From NCBI GenBank assembly GCA_015068555.1, contig SVKI01000002.1, forward strand, positions 1 to 64,000: DNA of 64,000 nt, given 5' to 3'. This DNA comes from Oscillospiraceae bacterium. GTDB lineage: Bacteria; Bacillota; Clostridia; UBA1381; UBA9506. Below the pieces are notes generated by a model. It did not search any database and was not told the origin of the DNA. It saw nothing but the letters and a program-made list of their open reading frames with translations. The first letter of the stretch is position 1; each line of letters begins with the position of its first letter. The position numbers and the translations under genes are program-made. Positions 47,542 to 57,563 of the stretch are shown here, in pieces.

Positions 47542-49717
47542 TACCTTCAAGGCCCTAGTCGAAAAGATACAGAGCTACAATGCAAAATTTGATATTGAAA
47601 AGCTGACGGCCGCCTACGAGCTTGCCAAACATGCGCATGAAGGTCAGCTTCGTAATTCGGGTGAACCGTACATCATTCACCCTCTTAATGTTGCGCACAT
47701 TTTGGCTGACTTAGAGCTTGATGAAGACACCCTGGTGGGCGCCTTGCTGCATGATGTGGTCGAGGACACGGAGTACACAATTGCAGACATTTCCCGTCAG
47801 TTTGGTGACGGTGTTGGTATCATTGTAGATGGTGTAACCAAGCTGAGCAAAATTCAATATACCACCAAAGAAGAGCAACAAATTGAAAACCTGCGAAAAA
47901 TGTTTTTGGCCATGGCAAAAGACGTGCGCGTTATCTTAATCAAGCTGGCCGACCGTTTGCATAACATGCGAACATTAAAGGCCATGACGGAAGAAAAGCA
48001 ACGCGAAAAAGCAAGAGAAACCTTGGAGGTTTATGCGGCTTTAGCGCACCGATTAGGCATGTCGAAAATTAAATGGGAGCTGGAGGATTTATCTCTCCGT
48101 TATCTTGACCCCGTTGCCTACCGCGAAATCACGGAATCCATCAGCCAGAAGCGCAAAGAGCGTGAAGAGTACATTGAAGATATTATGGATAACATCCGGC
48201 AAAAGCTTTCCGAACTCGGCATTCGTGCACAGCTCATGGGTCGTGCCAAGCATTTTTACAGCATTTTCAGAAAAATGTTTACACAGAATAAAAATATTGA
48301 TGAAATCTATGATTTGTTTGCTGTACGTGCCATTGTTGACAGTGTGAAGGACTGCTACGCCGTTTTGGGTATGGTTCATGAACTGTATTATCCGATTCCC
48401 GGCCGCTTTAAAGATTATATAGCCATGCCCAAGCCCAACATGTATCAATCTTTGCATACGACAGTTATGGGTCCGCACGGTATTCCGTTTGAAATTCAAA
48501 TTCGCACGCAGGAGATGCATAAGGTGGCCGAATATGGTATCGCGGCACACTGGAAGTATAAAGAGGGCGTCAGCGGCTCGTCGGATATGGATGAAAAGCT
48601 TGCCTGGATTGGAAAAATTTTAGAGATTCAGAACGATGCCGTGGATTCTGATGATTTTATGCGTACGCTTAAAATTGACCTGTTTGCCGATGAAGTTTTC
48701 GTGTTTACGCCAAAGGGTGATGTGATTAACTTACCTGCCGGTTCAACACCGATCGACTTCGCTTTTGCCATTCACAGTGCAGTTGGCTGTCGTATGGCGG
48801 GCGTGCGTGTAAACGGTAAAATTGCCACGCTTGACTATATTTTGCAGAACGGCGATATAGTCGATATCATGACGTCTTCCGCCGTTCACGGTCCCAGTCG
48901 CGACTGGCTTAAGATTTGTAAAACCTCGCAGGCACGAACCAAAATCAATCAATGGTTTAAAAAAGAACGCCGTGAGGAGAACATTCTGCGCGGCAAAGAC
49001 ATGATTGAAAAGGAAATCAAGCATTTAGGTTATAGTGTAAATCAGCTGTTAAAACCCGAGTGGCTTGAGTCTCTTTTGAAAAAATACGGTATTCAAACGC
49101 TTGATGATATGTTTGCAGCCGTTGGCTATGGCGGATTGACTGTGAACAAGGTTGTAAGCCGCCTAAAAGAAGAGTATAAGCTTGCCAATAAAGCAGAGGT
49201 TACGGCCCAACTGCCGCAAACCGTACAGACACCAGCAAAAAAGAAGAAAAATTCAACTAACGGCATTGTTGTAGCGGGCATTGAAAACTGCCTGGTGCGT
49301 TTGTCGCATTGTTGTAATCCCGTGCCGGGCGATGCAATTGTGGGCTATATCACACGCGGCAGAGGTGTTTCCGTTCATCGTGCGGATTGCCCGAACTTAA
49401 AGGCAGAAGAAAAGATGCCGAAGGCTAACGCAAGGCTGATACAGGTTTACTGGGAAGAAGAATATACAAGTGGCTCTTCCTATCAGACAGAATTGCAGAT
49501 TGCCGCCTACGACAGACAAGGCTTGCTGGCTGAAATTACCAGTATTTTGTATGACATGAAAATCCTTTTAAAAGCGGTTCATACCAAAACAACCAAGGAG
49601 CAAATTGCCGTGATTAACATAACGCTTGAAATTGCCAGCAAAGAACAGCTTGACATGATAACCAAAAAGCTGTCTCGTTTAGGCGGCGTATTTGAGGTTA
49701 CAAGAAATAATGCATGA
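47534..49717 (+). CDS. relA: (p)ppGpp synthetase/hydrolase, RelA/SpoT family
   Basis: HD: ALLHDVVEDTEYT; synthetase YSIFRKMF...DLFAVRAIV; TGS, CC-rich and ACT domains C-terminal. Confidence 0.95.
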   Translation: MDDTFKALVEKIQSYNAKFDIEKLTAAYELAKHAHEGQLRNSGEPYIIHPLNVAHILADLELDEDTLVGALLHDVVEDTEYTIADISRQFGDGVGIIVDGVTKLSKIQYTTKEEQQIENLRKMFLAMAKDVRVILIKLADRLHNMRTLKAMTEEKQREKARETLEVYAALAHRLGMSKIKWELEDLSLRYLDPVAYREITESISQKRKEREEYIEDIMDNIRQKLSELGIRAQLMGRAKHFYSIFRKMFTQNKNIDEIYDLFAVRAIVDSVKDCYAVLGMVHELYYPIPGRFKDYIAMPKPNMYQSLHTTVMGPHGIPFEIQIRTQEMHKVAEYGIAAHWKYKEGVSGSSDMDEKLAWIGKILEIQNDAVDSDDFMRTLKIDLFADEVFVFTPKGDVINLPAGSTPIDFAFAIHSAVGCRMAGVRVNGKIATLDYILQNGDIVDIMTSSAVHGPSRDWLKICKTSQARTKINQWFKKERREENILRGKDMIEKEIKHLGYSVNQLLKPEWLESLLKKYGIQTLDDMFAAVGYGGLTVNKVVSRLKEEYKLANKAEVTAQLPQTVQTPAKKKKNSTNGIVVAGIENCLVRLSHCCNPVPGDAIVGYITRGRGVSVHRADCPNLKAEEKMPKANARLIQVYWEEEYTSGSSYQTELQIAAYDRQGLLAEITSILYDMKILLKAVHTKTTKEQIAVINITLEIASKEQLDMITKKLSRLGGVFEVTRNNA

Positions 49718-49731
49718 TGGGATGTTGCAGG

Positions 49732-50385
49732 ATGATTTTGGATTGTGTTACAGTGGGGGATATGGGCGTCAATTGTTATTTGGTTGGAGATGCAAACGAG
49801 CTCATTATAATAGACCCGGGCGATGATGCGGCGCACATCATAGAGCATATTGAAGATAATGGCTACGGGGTGCGCTATGTGGTTTTAACCCATTGCCATT
49901 TCGACCATATCGGCGCTGTTTGGGAGGTTTGCCAAAGAACCGGTGCCCGGCTTTTAATTGGGGAAAAAGAAGCAGATAATTATGCAGACAGAAAGGTCAC
50001 TCTTTGCGGTTATTTTTCTTCTATGCCAAAGATGAAAGAGCCTGATGCATATTTAGCGGAAGGTGATGTGGTGCAATCCGGCAACTTTGCTTTCCGTGTG
50101 CTTGAAACGCCCGGCCATACAAGCGGCTCGATTTGCCTGCTATGTGAGGACTGCTTACTCTCGGGTGACACGTTATTTCGCGGGAGTATTGGCCGTGCGG
50201 ATTTCCCAACCGGAGATTTACGCACATTAATTGCCAGCATTACTGACAAGTTGTTTACCTTGCCGGATTATACAAAGGTCTATCCCGGTCATGGCGAAAG
50301 TAGCACAATAGGATACGAAAAGGAGCATAATGAGGTTTATGAATGGGAGCGAAGAAGTTGTGAATCCATGGGGCGGTCTTCATAA
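49732..50385 (+). CDS. MBL-fold metallo-hydrolase (glyoxalase II-like)
   Basis: THCHFDHIGAV; TPGHTSGSICLL; SGDTLFRGSIGRADF; VYPGHGE. Confidence 0.93.
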   Translation: MILDCVTVGDMGVNCYLVGDANELIIIDPGDDAAHIIEHIEDNGYGVRYVVLTHCHFDHIGAVWEVCQRTGARLLIGEKEADNYADRKVTLCGYFSSMPKMKEPDAYLAEGDVVQSGNFAFRVLETPGHTSGSICLLCEDCLLSGDTLFRGSIGRADFPTGDLRTLIASITDKLFTLPDYTKVYPGHGESSTIGYEKEHNEVYEWERRSCESMGRSS

Positions 50386-51523
50386 TGTGCGCCCTGTGAA
50401 ACGAGTGGTGGGCATGCTGGAAAGCGGTATGTCTCCTAATGAAATCAAAGAATCACTCAAAGAAGAGTTTCAGGTTTCTGATAGTAAAATAGATTTGTCT
50501 TTGGCAATTGCAGAAGAGGAAATGCAGGTTTTAAGCTGTATGAAACCGCGAGATGCGGCGATTTACATTGACATTCCGTTTTGCCCTTCCAAGTGTACAT
50601 ATTGTTCCTTTGCGTCGCTTCCGGCGGATAAGCTCAAGCAGTTTGCTGAGCCATATTTGGCCGCACTATACAGAGAGATGGAGCATGTGGCGCCCATCAT
50701 CAAAAATCTTGGCTTTACGATTCGCTCTGTATATATCGGCGGCGGCACACCGACAACTTTGATGGCTATTGAACTGGATAATTTGTTATATGAAATCAAT
50801 AAAGTGTTTGATTTATCAAAGATCTGGGAGTTTTCAGTAGAAGCCGGCCGACCGGATACGATTACGGGGGCTAAGCTTTCAGCTATGAGAAAACACGGCG
50901 TGAACCGCATCAGCGTGAATCCGCAAAGCATCCATGAAAAAACGCTTCGCCGTATCGGAAGAAAACATAGCTTTGAAGCCATTGTTTCGGCAGTTGATAT
51001 GGTGAGAAAATTTGATTTTTCTGTTTTAAATATGGATGTGATAGCGGGACTCCCGGGTGAAAGTTTAGAGGATTTTAAAGAAACTGTGCAGGCTGTTTCT
51101 GCACTAAAACCGGAAAACATAACTGTACATACCATGCATTTTAAACGAGCTTCTAAACTTAAAACCGAGTTTTTACAACCCACCGATGAGGAACACTTAC
51201 AAACCGTTGAGATGCTGGATTATGCTTATCAATATCTGGCAGATTTAAACTATAAAGCTTATTACCTTTACAGGCAGAAAAACACCATGGGCAACCTGGA
51301 AAATACAGGCCTTTGCCAGCCTGGTACACCGTGCGTGTATAACATTGGGATGATGGAAGAAACCATGCCGGTTTTCGGCTTTGGCGTCGGCGGTGTTACA
51401 AAGATGGTAAGCGGCAACAGGATTGAGAGAATCTATAATGTGAAGGATGTTCAGGAATATTTAAACCGGCAGCAGGAAATGCGCGAGAAAAAGAACTATT
51501 TATATGAGTTTTATGCTGAGTAA
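50330..51523 (+). CDS. hemZ: Coproporphyrinogen dehydrogenase HemZ-like radical SAM protein, apparently missing the N-terminal domain
   Basis: PWGGLHNVRPVKRVVGMLESGMSPNEIKESLKEEFQVSDSKIDLSLAIAEEEM; YIDIPFCPSKCTYCSFAS; YIGGGTPTTL. Confidence 0.85.
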   Translation: MRFMNGSEEVVNPWGGLHNVRPVKRVVGMLESGMSPNEIKESLKEEFQVSDSKIDLSLAIAEEEMQVLSCMKPRDAAIYIDIPFCPSKCTYCSFASLPADKLKQFAEPYLAALYREMEHVAPIIKNLGFTIRSVYIGGGTPTTLMAIELDNLLYEINKVFDLSKIWEFSVEAGRPDTITGAKLSAMRKHGVNRISVNPQSIHEKTLRRIGRKHSFEAIVSAVDMVRKFDFSVLNMDVIAGLPGESLEDFKETVQAVSALKPENITVHTMHFKRASKLKTEFLQPTDEEHLQTVEMLDYAYQYLADLNYKAYYLYRQKNTMGNLENTGLCQPGTPCVYNIGMMEETMPVFGFGVGGVTKMVSGNRIERIYNVKDVQEYLNRQQEMREKKNYLYEFYAE

Positions 51524-51564
51524 CAGAATATCAAACATAAGATGTACAAAAGGAGTGACAGCAC

Positions 51565-52017
51565 ATGAAGTGCCCGTATTGTGATTACGAAGAAAGTAAG
51601 GTCATTGACTCCCGTCCGACAGATGAACATGAGGCGATTCGCCGCAGGAGAGAATGTCTTTCCTGCAATAAGCGTTTCACCACCTATGAAAAGGTGGAAA
51701 GCATTCCCCTGATGGTGATTAAGAAGGACGGTTCCCGTCAGATGTTTGACAGGGTTAAGCTTTTAAACGGCATTATGCGTGCTTGTGAAAAACGCCCCGT
51801 TCCCACAACAGAGATGGAACATATTACAAATGAAATTGAAATTGCGGCACAGAACTTATTAGAACGTGAAATTCAAAGTGACCAGATTGGCGAAATGGTT
51901 ATGGATAAGCTGAAGGATATTGATGAAGTGGCCTATGTGCGTTTTGCTTCTGTGTATCGGCAGTTTAAAGATATCAACACCTTTGTTGAAGAAGTAAACA
52001 AACTTTTAAAGAGGTAA
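51565..52017 (+). CDS. nrdR: Transcriptional repressor NrdR
   Basis: [45 protein letters not shown]. Confidence 0.96.
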   Translation: MKCPYCDYEESKVIDSRPTDEHEAIRRRRECLSCNKRFTTYEKVESIPLMVIKKDGSRQMFDRVKLLNGIMRACEKRPVPTTEMEHITNEIEIAAQNLLEREIQSDQIGEMVMDKLKDIDEVAYVRFASVYRQFKDINTFVEEVNKLLKR

Positions 52018-52020
52018 GCC

Positions 52021-52692
52021 ATGTTGCAAATAGGAAACTCGTGGGATACGGTGCTTGCTGATGAAGTGAAAAAGCCATATTTTGCAGATTTGATGCAAAA
52101 GGTATCGAAAGAATATGAAAAGGCGACGGTGTATCCTCCCAAAGAAAATATATATAACGCATTACGGCTGACGCCCTATGAAAAGGTAAAAATTCTGCTC
52201 TTGGGGCAGGATCCCTATCACGGGGAAGGACAGGCTCACGGGCTTGCTTTTTCTGTTTTGCCCGGCGTGCCTTGTCCGCCTTCGTTGCAGAACATGTTTA
52301 AAGAATTACAGAGCGATTTGGGCATTCCCGTTTCCACAAATGGATGCTTAACTGCCTGGGGAGAGCAGGGAGTGCTGTTGCTTAACACCGTGCTGACGGT
52401 GCGCGAGGGTGAACCAAACTCACACAAGAATCTGGGTTGGACGACCTTTACCGATGCCGTGATTCGCTCGCTGAACGACCGCGAAGACCCTGTTATTTTC
52501 CTGTTGTGGGGCGCAAACGCCAAAGAAAAACTTCCGCTCATTACCAATAGCAGGCATTATGTTTTATCTGCGCCACATCCAAGTCCGCTTTCAGCACACC
52601 GCGGATTTTTTGGTTGCAAGCACTTCAGCAAATGCAATCTTATTTTACAAAGGCAAAATAAAGCGCCAATCAACTGGCAGCTTTCATTTTAA
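52021..52692 (+). CDS. ung: Uracil-DNA glycosylase
   Basis: VKILLLGQDPYHGEGQAHGLAFSV; HPSPLSAHRGFFGCKHFS. Confidence 0.95.
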   Translation: MLQIGNSWDTVLADEVKKPYFADLMQKVSKEYEKATVYPPKENIYNALRLTPYEKVKILLLGQDPYHGEGQAHGLAFSVLPGVPCPPSLQNMFKELQSDLGIPVSTNGCLTAWGEQGVLLLNTVLTVREGEPNSHKNLGWTTFTDAVIRSLNDREDPVIFLLWGANAKEKLPLITNSRHYVLSAPHPSPLSAHRGFFGCKHFSKCNLILQRQNKAPINWQLSF

Positions 52693-52709
52693 CCGGAAAG
52701 GTTGTTACC

Positions 52710-53555
52710 ATGGAATATATTATTTTTGATTTGGAATGGTCGCGCAATGTGCGGCATGTAATTCCGAAATGCCCGGATGAAATTATTCAAATCGGTGCTG
52801 TAAAATATGATAAGAATTTACAATATAAGGGTAGTTTTAACCGCTTTATCAAGCCCAGTGTTTATAACGGCGTAGATGCAAAGGTAACAGAACTGACAGG
52901 CATCACCAAGCATCACCTGGAGCGGTTTGGCGTTCCCTTTGTGGAGGCATTTCGTGAGTTTAAAGCCTTTATGGGCAGAGAATATGTGTTGATGTCATGG
53001 GGTACGCAGGATATTCAGATACTTAGAACGAATGCACAGTATTATAATAAAAATATAAAACTTAACTTCATGCAAAGTTTTGCTGATCTGCAAAAATATG
53101 CGGCGCTGAAGCTGCGCGACGGTGACAAACAACAGCTTGGCCTTCAGACAGCAGCTGATTTATGCCAGATTTCCTACGACGCGGAGACCTTGCACGATGC
53201 ACATGTTGATGCTGAAATTTCAGGCGAAGTGTTTGTGCATATTTTTGATAAAAAGGACTTTGCGCCTTTTGTGTGTGATATGAGCAAGCCGAAGGTAGCG
53301 CAACAGCCGCAGGAAAATCCGTTATCCAATGTTAAGAAAGATGCTGAAAAGTTTAAACTAACCTGTCAAGATTGCGGCAGACCGCTGAAAAATAAAACCG
53401 GCTGGTTTTGTGACGGACGAAACTTCTTCTCGTTTATGCGTTGTAATACCTGTAAAAAGAATGTTTTTGCCATGGTGGAAACGATAACTGGGCGGGACGG
53501 AAAACCGAGATATAAAAGAAAACTGCGTTTTGTTGATAAGGTTAAGGGATTATAA
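52710..53555 (+). CDS. 3'-5' exonuclease (DEDD/KapD-like) with C-terminal zinc-ribbon-like Cys cluster
   Basis: YIIFDLEWSRN...EIIQIGAVKY; HDAHVDAEISGEVF; CQDCGRPLKNKTGWFCDGRNFFSFMRCNTCKKN. Confidence 0.85.
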   Translation: MEYIIFDLEWSRNVRHVIPKCPDEIIQIGAVKYDKNLQYKGSFNRFIKPSVYNGVDAKVTELTGITKHHLERFGVPFVEAFREFKAFMGREYVLMSWGTQDIQILRTNAQYYNKNIKLNFMQSFADLQKYAALKLRDGDKQQLGLQTAADLCQISYDAETLHDAHVDAEISGEVFVHIFDKKDFAPFVCDMSKPKVAQQPQENPLSNVKKDAEKFKLTCQDCGRPLKNKTGWFCDGRNFFSFMRCNTCKKNVFAMVETITGRDGKPRYKRKLRFVDKVKGL

Positions 53556-53559
53556 AGAG

Positions 53560-53631
53560 AATAAGAACCTCACGAAATTCTGGCAAACTAAAGTTTGAGA
53601 ATTTTGGAGAACCTGATTGTATTCACAATAA
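53560..53631. repeat. 72-bp dispersed hairpin repeat, copy 2
   Basis: aataagaacctcacgaaattctggcaaactaaagtttgagaattttggagaacctgattgtattcacaataa; matches 8327-8398. Confidence 0.8.
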
Positions 53632-53663
53632 GATGTGCCAAAAGCATAGATAGGAGAGATATC

Positions 53664-54926
53664 ATGATACAGTTTGATGCGATTATGCAGGAAAAAAATG
53701 CAGAAACCCGCTTACAAATGCTTGCGGATATGAAGGCAGCGGGCACCTTTGATGCATGTGAAAAAACCGAGAAGGTCAATAACCATATTCATACCATTTA
53801 TTCTTTCTCGCCGTATTCGCCAACGGTTGCCCTGGCAAAAGCCTATGAAGCCGGTCTTTGTACAGCAGGCATTATGGACCATGATTCCATTAGCGGTGCA
53901 CACGAATTTCTGGCCGCCGGCGAAATCCTTAATATGAAAACCACCATCGGTGCTGAGTGCCGTGCCAGCATGGAAGGTACAGCAATTGAGGATAAACGCA
54001 TCAATAACCCCGACCAGAAGGGTGTTATTTATATGGCTTTGCATGGCATTCCCCATACGCAAATTGACAAGGTGACGGAATTCTTTAAGCCTTACACCGA
54101 AGCCCGCAATGCACGGAACAGAAAAATGGTGGAAAACATCAACAATCTGTTTCAGGCTTATGGCGTTGTGCTGAGCTTTGATGATGATGTGTTACCAATC
54201 TCAATGTATCACATGGGCGGCTCGGTTACAGAGCGTCACGTGCTTTTCGCGCTGAGCTTAAAAATCATTTCTGTTTTTGGTAAGGGTGCCGGTTGCATCA
54301 GCTTTTTGAAGAACACACTAAGCATTCCCATTTCAGAAAAAATTGAGAGCTATTTGCTGGATGAAAATAACCCGCATTATGCCTATGACCTGCTTGGCGT
54401 GTTGAAGAGCGATTTAATCAGCAAAATCTATATTGACGCGACGGATGAGTGCCCTAAAATTCAGGACGTGATTGCTTTTTCAAAAGAGATTGGTGCCATT
54501 TCTGCTTATGCTTACCTGGGTGACGTGGGTCAGAGTGTGACCGGTGACAAAAAGGCACAAAAGTTTGAGGATGATTATATAGAGCTGTTATTTAAAACCA
54601 TCAGTGAACTTGGTTTTGACGCCGTGACCTACATGCCGTCAAGAAACACACCGGAGCAGCTCACAAAGGTCATGGCTTTTTGTGACCAGTATAATCTGTT
54701 CCAGATCAGCGGTGAAGATATCAATAGCCCGCGCCAAAGCTTTATCTGCGAAAAACTGGATGATCCTTCCTTTGCCCATTTAATTGACGCAACCTGGGCG
54801 CTGATTGGCCATGAAACCATGGCAACGGAAGCCCTTTCCAAAGGTATGTTTTCTCAGGAAACAAAATCCATGTACCCGGATATTAAAGAGAGAATTAAAG
54901 TGTATAAAGAATACGGATTGCGCTAA
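53664..54926 (+). CDS. PHP domain-containing protein
   Basis: NNHIHTIYSFSPYSPTVALAKAYEAGLCTAGIMDHDSISGAHEFLAAGEI. Confidence 0.85.
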   Translation: MIQFDAIMQEKNAETRLQMLADMKAAGTFDACEKTEKVNNHIHTIYSFSPYSPTVALAKAYEAGLCTAGIMDHDSISGAHEFLAAGEILNMKTTIGAECRASMEGTAIEDKRINNPDQKGVIYMALHGIPHTQIDKVTEFFKPYTEARNARNRKMVENINNLFQAYGVVLSFDDDVLPISMYHMGGSVTERHVLFALSLKIISVFGKGAGCISFLKNTLSIPISEKIESYLLDENNPHYAYDLLGVLKSDLISKIYIDATDECPKIQDVIAFSKEIGAISAYAYLGDVGQSVTGDKKAQKFEDDYIELLFKTISELGFDAVTYMPSRNTPEQLTKVMAFCDQYNLFQISGEDINSPRQSFICEKLDDPSFAHLIDATWALIGHETMATEALSKGMFSQETKSMYPDIKERIKVYKEYGLR

Positions 54927-54986
54927 AAAAAGCAGCTGTCGCCATAATAGACGTACTGTTAAGGACGGTAAACGGAGCAGTGATTT

Positions 54987-55331
54987 TCACCACTCCGTTT
55001 CGCTATTATAAAAACAATCGAATTTCCATTTTGAAGGGTTTGTGTCTATATATTCCCATATTTTTTGATAATCTATTTCACCACGAATTATGTGGTCGTG
55101 ATAAGACCTTTGCCATACAGAATAACCAATTTCTTTCGTTGCCATTCTTTTAAATGAACGAACAATGGTTTTAATATTCTTTGTAGGGGACGATGCCCTC
55201 ATCGTCCCGTCAAGAAATAGAATCATATGAATATGGTTAGGCATTATTACATATTTGTCAACTGTTACATGTTCGTATTTAATGTTTATATGATTAATAT
55301 ATGTATCACATATCAAACCGATTTCAGACAA
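54987..55331 (-). pseudogene. REP-associated tyrosine transposase (Y1_Tnp/IS200-like, RAYT), N-terminally truncated
   Basis: VDKYVIMPNHIHMILFLDG HUH motif; SVWQRSYHDHIIRGEIDYQKIWEYIDTNPSKWKFD; frame continues upstream as VGDDAHIVPQNNLSEIGL without the usual N-terminus. Confidence 0.8.
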
Positions 55332-55369
55332 ATTATTTTGCGGGACGATGTGGGCATCGTCCCCTACAA
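55183..55369. repeat. Inverted pair of REP-like palindromes (REPIN-like)
   Basis: TTGTAGGGGACGATGCCCTCATCGTCCCG at 55181-55209 and its inverted copy CGGGACGATGTGGGCATCGTCCCCTACAA at 55341-55369. Confidence 0.7.
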
Positions 55370-55370
55370 T

Positions 55371-55406
55371 AAAAGGCTGAACGAAATCAATCGTTCAGCC
55401 TTTTAA
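55371..55406. terminator. Terminator-like hairpin
   Basis: AAAAGGCTGAACGA aatcaa TCGTTCAGCCTTTT. Confidence 0.75.
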
Positions 55407-55452
55407 TCTTACTGTCCTTTAGAGTACACCCCATATCATCCGCCTTATTTTT

Positions 55453-56568
55453 TTATCGAAGCATACGCTTGGTTACAACATTTAATTTATAATGTTCACG
55501 ATGTGTTTCGCGGCCGGTTTCTTTTTCGTAGGTGATAACATCAATGCCGAGAATACCGTTTCGCAAGTCAGTCAGCACGGTTTGCTTCGTCAGGGTTTCT
55601 GATTCCGGTTCATAGAATATACTGTTATCAATGACGTTACGAAGGCTCATGGATGCATCATAATCCAAAAAGCCGGTTTGCATATCAATAGCCATGATGT
55701 TTTGGTACTGTGCAATCCAGCCTCTGTTTTTCAAGCTGTTAATGGTAAGCTCGGTGAATATCATATTGCTGCAGGGATAATCAAGATACCGACCCAGTTT
55801 CTCATTTATTACATTAAATTGCCACAGAGATTTATGCATTGAGGCGCCGCTTTGAATGGTGAAGAATAAAAACTGGCTATCGCTCTTTTCCAGGCTGTTT
55901 TCCACATATTCAATGGTGTGCTTTTTGTTTTCTTCTTCAGGCTGGGGCATGCTGAGCAGACGCTGGCTATTACCATTTTTATCTTCGCGCCATAAAACCA
56001 AGGACATGGAGCCCTCAAGAGGCATGTGACCTGCATAGTAATTCCAGTCGTTTGCCGTGACAAAAAAGGTTTTATCCGTTGCGTTCTCCGTTCCAATGAT
56101 GTGCTTGGGCGGGTTCTTAGCGGTGACCTCCGGGTCACCTTCCCGGTTTCCGCCTTCTGCTGCGGTATACAGGCTAAGCTTTTCAAAGGCTGCATCCCAA
56201 TCCTCTATTTTAATAGGATTTGCTTCTTTTTTGTGTGAGGCATAGCGCTTGCCTTCCTGACACAGGTTGCCTTCCTCATCCATGTAAAATGCCATGGTTA
56301 CTTCATCATATGTTAAAAGAGAGATTAAATATTTATGCACATGGTCTGCTTTGCAGGAATCGTTACGTTTTAGCGTGCCGGTCAGCTGCGCCAGCAAGTC
56401 TTCAAACCCTTCGGTTTCCATACCGATGGTGACAAGTCCCTGATCAGCAAGGCGGCCAATGCGAATCTGAGAATACAGATCAGATTTTGCTACCATATTG
56501 TGCGTACAGCCGGTCAACTGTAAAATCAGGATAAGAATTAATGTTACAAGCGTGATGCGTTTCAACAT
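55453..56568 (-). CDS. Lipoprotein of unknown function
   Basis: Signal peptide and lipobox MLKRITLVTLILILILQLTGCTHN. Confidence 0.75.
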   Translation of the reverse strand: MLKRITLVTLILILILQLTGCTHNMVAKSDLYSQIRIGRLADQGLVTIGMETEGFEDLLAQLTGTLKRNDSCKADHVHKYLISLLTYDEVTMAFYMDEEGNLCQEGKRYASHKKEANPIKIEDWDAAFEKLSLYTAAEGGNREGDPEVTAKNPPKHIIGTENATDKTFFVTANDWNYYAGHMPLEGSMSLVLWREDKNGNSQRLLSMPQPEEENKKHTIEYVENSLEKSDSQFLFFTIQSGASMHKSLWQFNVINEKLGRYLDYPCSNMIFTELTINSLKNRGWIAQYQNIMAIDMQTGFLDYDASMSLRNVIDNSIFYEPESETLTKQTVLTDLRNGILGIDVITYEKETGRETHREHYKLNVVTKRMLR

Positions 56569-56706
56569 AATACCCCCAAAATATAAACTACTTTATAAGA
56601 CTATCACATTTTTTGCGCTTTTGCAAGATAAAGAAAATATTTTTAAAAAACTTAAAAATTTGACTTGACAAATAAAAAAAGAGTGCTATAATTAAATTAG
56701 TAATCG

Positions 56707-56720
56707 ATAATAATTATTAT
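56707..56720. promoter_or_regulatory. Candidate PerR/Fur-type operator
   Basis: Perfect palindrome ATAATAATTATTAT between the TTGACA-type promoter (near 56664) and rubrerythrin. Confidence 0.5.
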
Positions 56721-56746
56721 TTTTGTTTTATCAAGGAGGACGAATC

Positions 56747-57286
56747 ATGAAAGAATTAAAAGGTTCTAAAACAGAGGCAAATTTAATGGCGGCATTTGCC
56801 GGTGAGTCACAGGCCAGAAACAAATATACGTATTATGCATCCAAAGCGAAAAAAGATGGTTATGAGCAAATTGCAAAGCTATTTTTAAAAACAGCAGAAA
56901 ATGAAAAAGAACATGCAAAGCTATGGTTTAAATTGCTGCATGGCGGTATTGCCGGAACAGCAGAGAATTTAGCAGATGCTGCCGCCGGTGAGAACTATGA
57001 ATGGACAGACATGTATGCATCCTTTGCCAAAGAGGCTCGCGAGGAAGGCTTTGACGAAATCGCAGACCTGTTTGAAGGCGTTGCAAAAATTGAAAAAGCA
57101 CACGAAGAACGCTATCGCAAGCTGCTTGCTAATGTTGAAGGTGGTCTCGTGTTCTCTAAAGATGGCGAAATGATTTGGGAATGCGGCAACTGCGGTCACA
57201 TTCATGTGGGTAAAGAAGCGCCGGAACTCTGCCCCGTATGTGCGCATCCCAAGGCTTATTTTGAACTGGCAGCAGAAAACTATTAA
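56747..57286 (+). CDS. Rubrerythrin
   Basis: [37 protein letters not shown]-terminal rubredoxin-like [31 protein letters not shown]. Confidence 0.95.
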   Translation: MKELKGSKTEANLMAAFAGESQARNKYTYYASKAKKDGYEQIAKLFLKTAENEKEHAKLWFKLLHGGIAGTAENLADAAAGENYEWTDMYASFAKEAREEGFDEIADLFEGVAKIEKAHEERYRKLLANVEGGLVFSKDGEMIWECGNCGHIHVGKEAPELCPVCAHPKAYFELAAENY

Positions 57287-57321
57287 AAGATTCTTTCTGA
57301 AAAATCAAAAGGACCGTGATT

Positions 57322-57378
57322 TGAACTGACCCCCAAAAGTTAGACCCAAAATCTAACGATTGGGAGGTCGGTTTTTTT
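57322..57378. mobile_element. Solo IS3/IS150-type terminal end (remnant)
   Basis: tgaactgacccccaaaagttagacccaaaatctaacgattgggaggtcggttttttt resembles IS150-group ends; no transposase ORF beside it. Confidence 0.6.
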
Positions 57379-57563
57379 GTATAACGAAAACTATGCGATA
57401 GTCGCGTAGTTCAATAAAGCTTAACCGATGAACCAAAAATCATAGTAAAATGATGTAAAAATTTTAATGTGTAATAAGTATGGCAAGTTTGGCCAAAACC
57501 GACTTCTCCTTAAGAAGCACCCCCGTTATACGGGGGGTATTTATTAATACACATATAAGCGTC

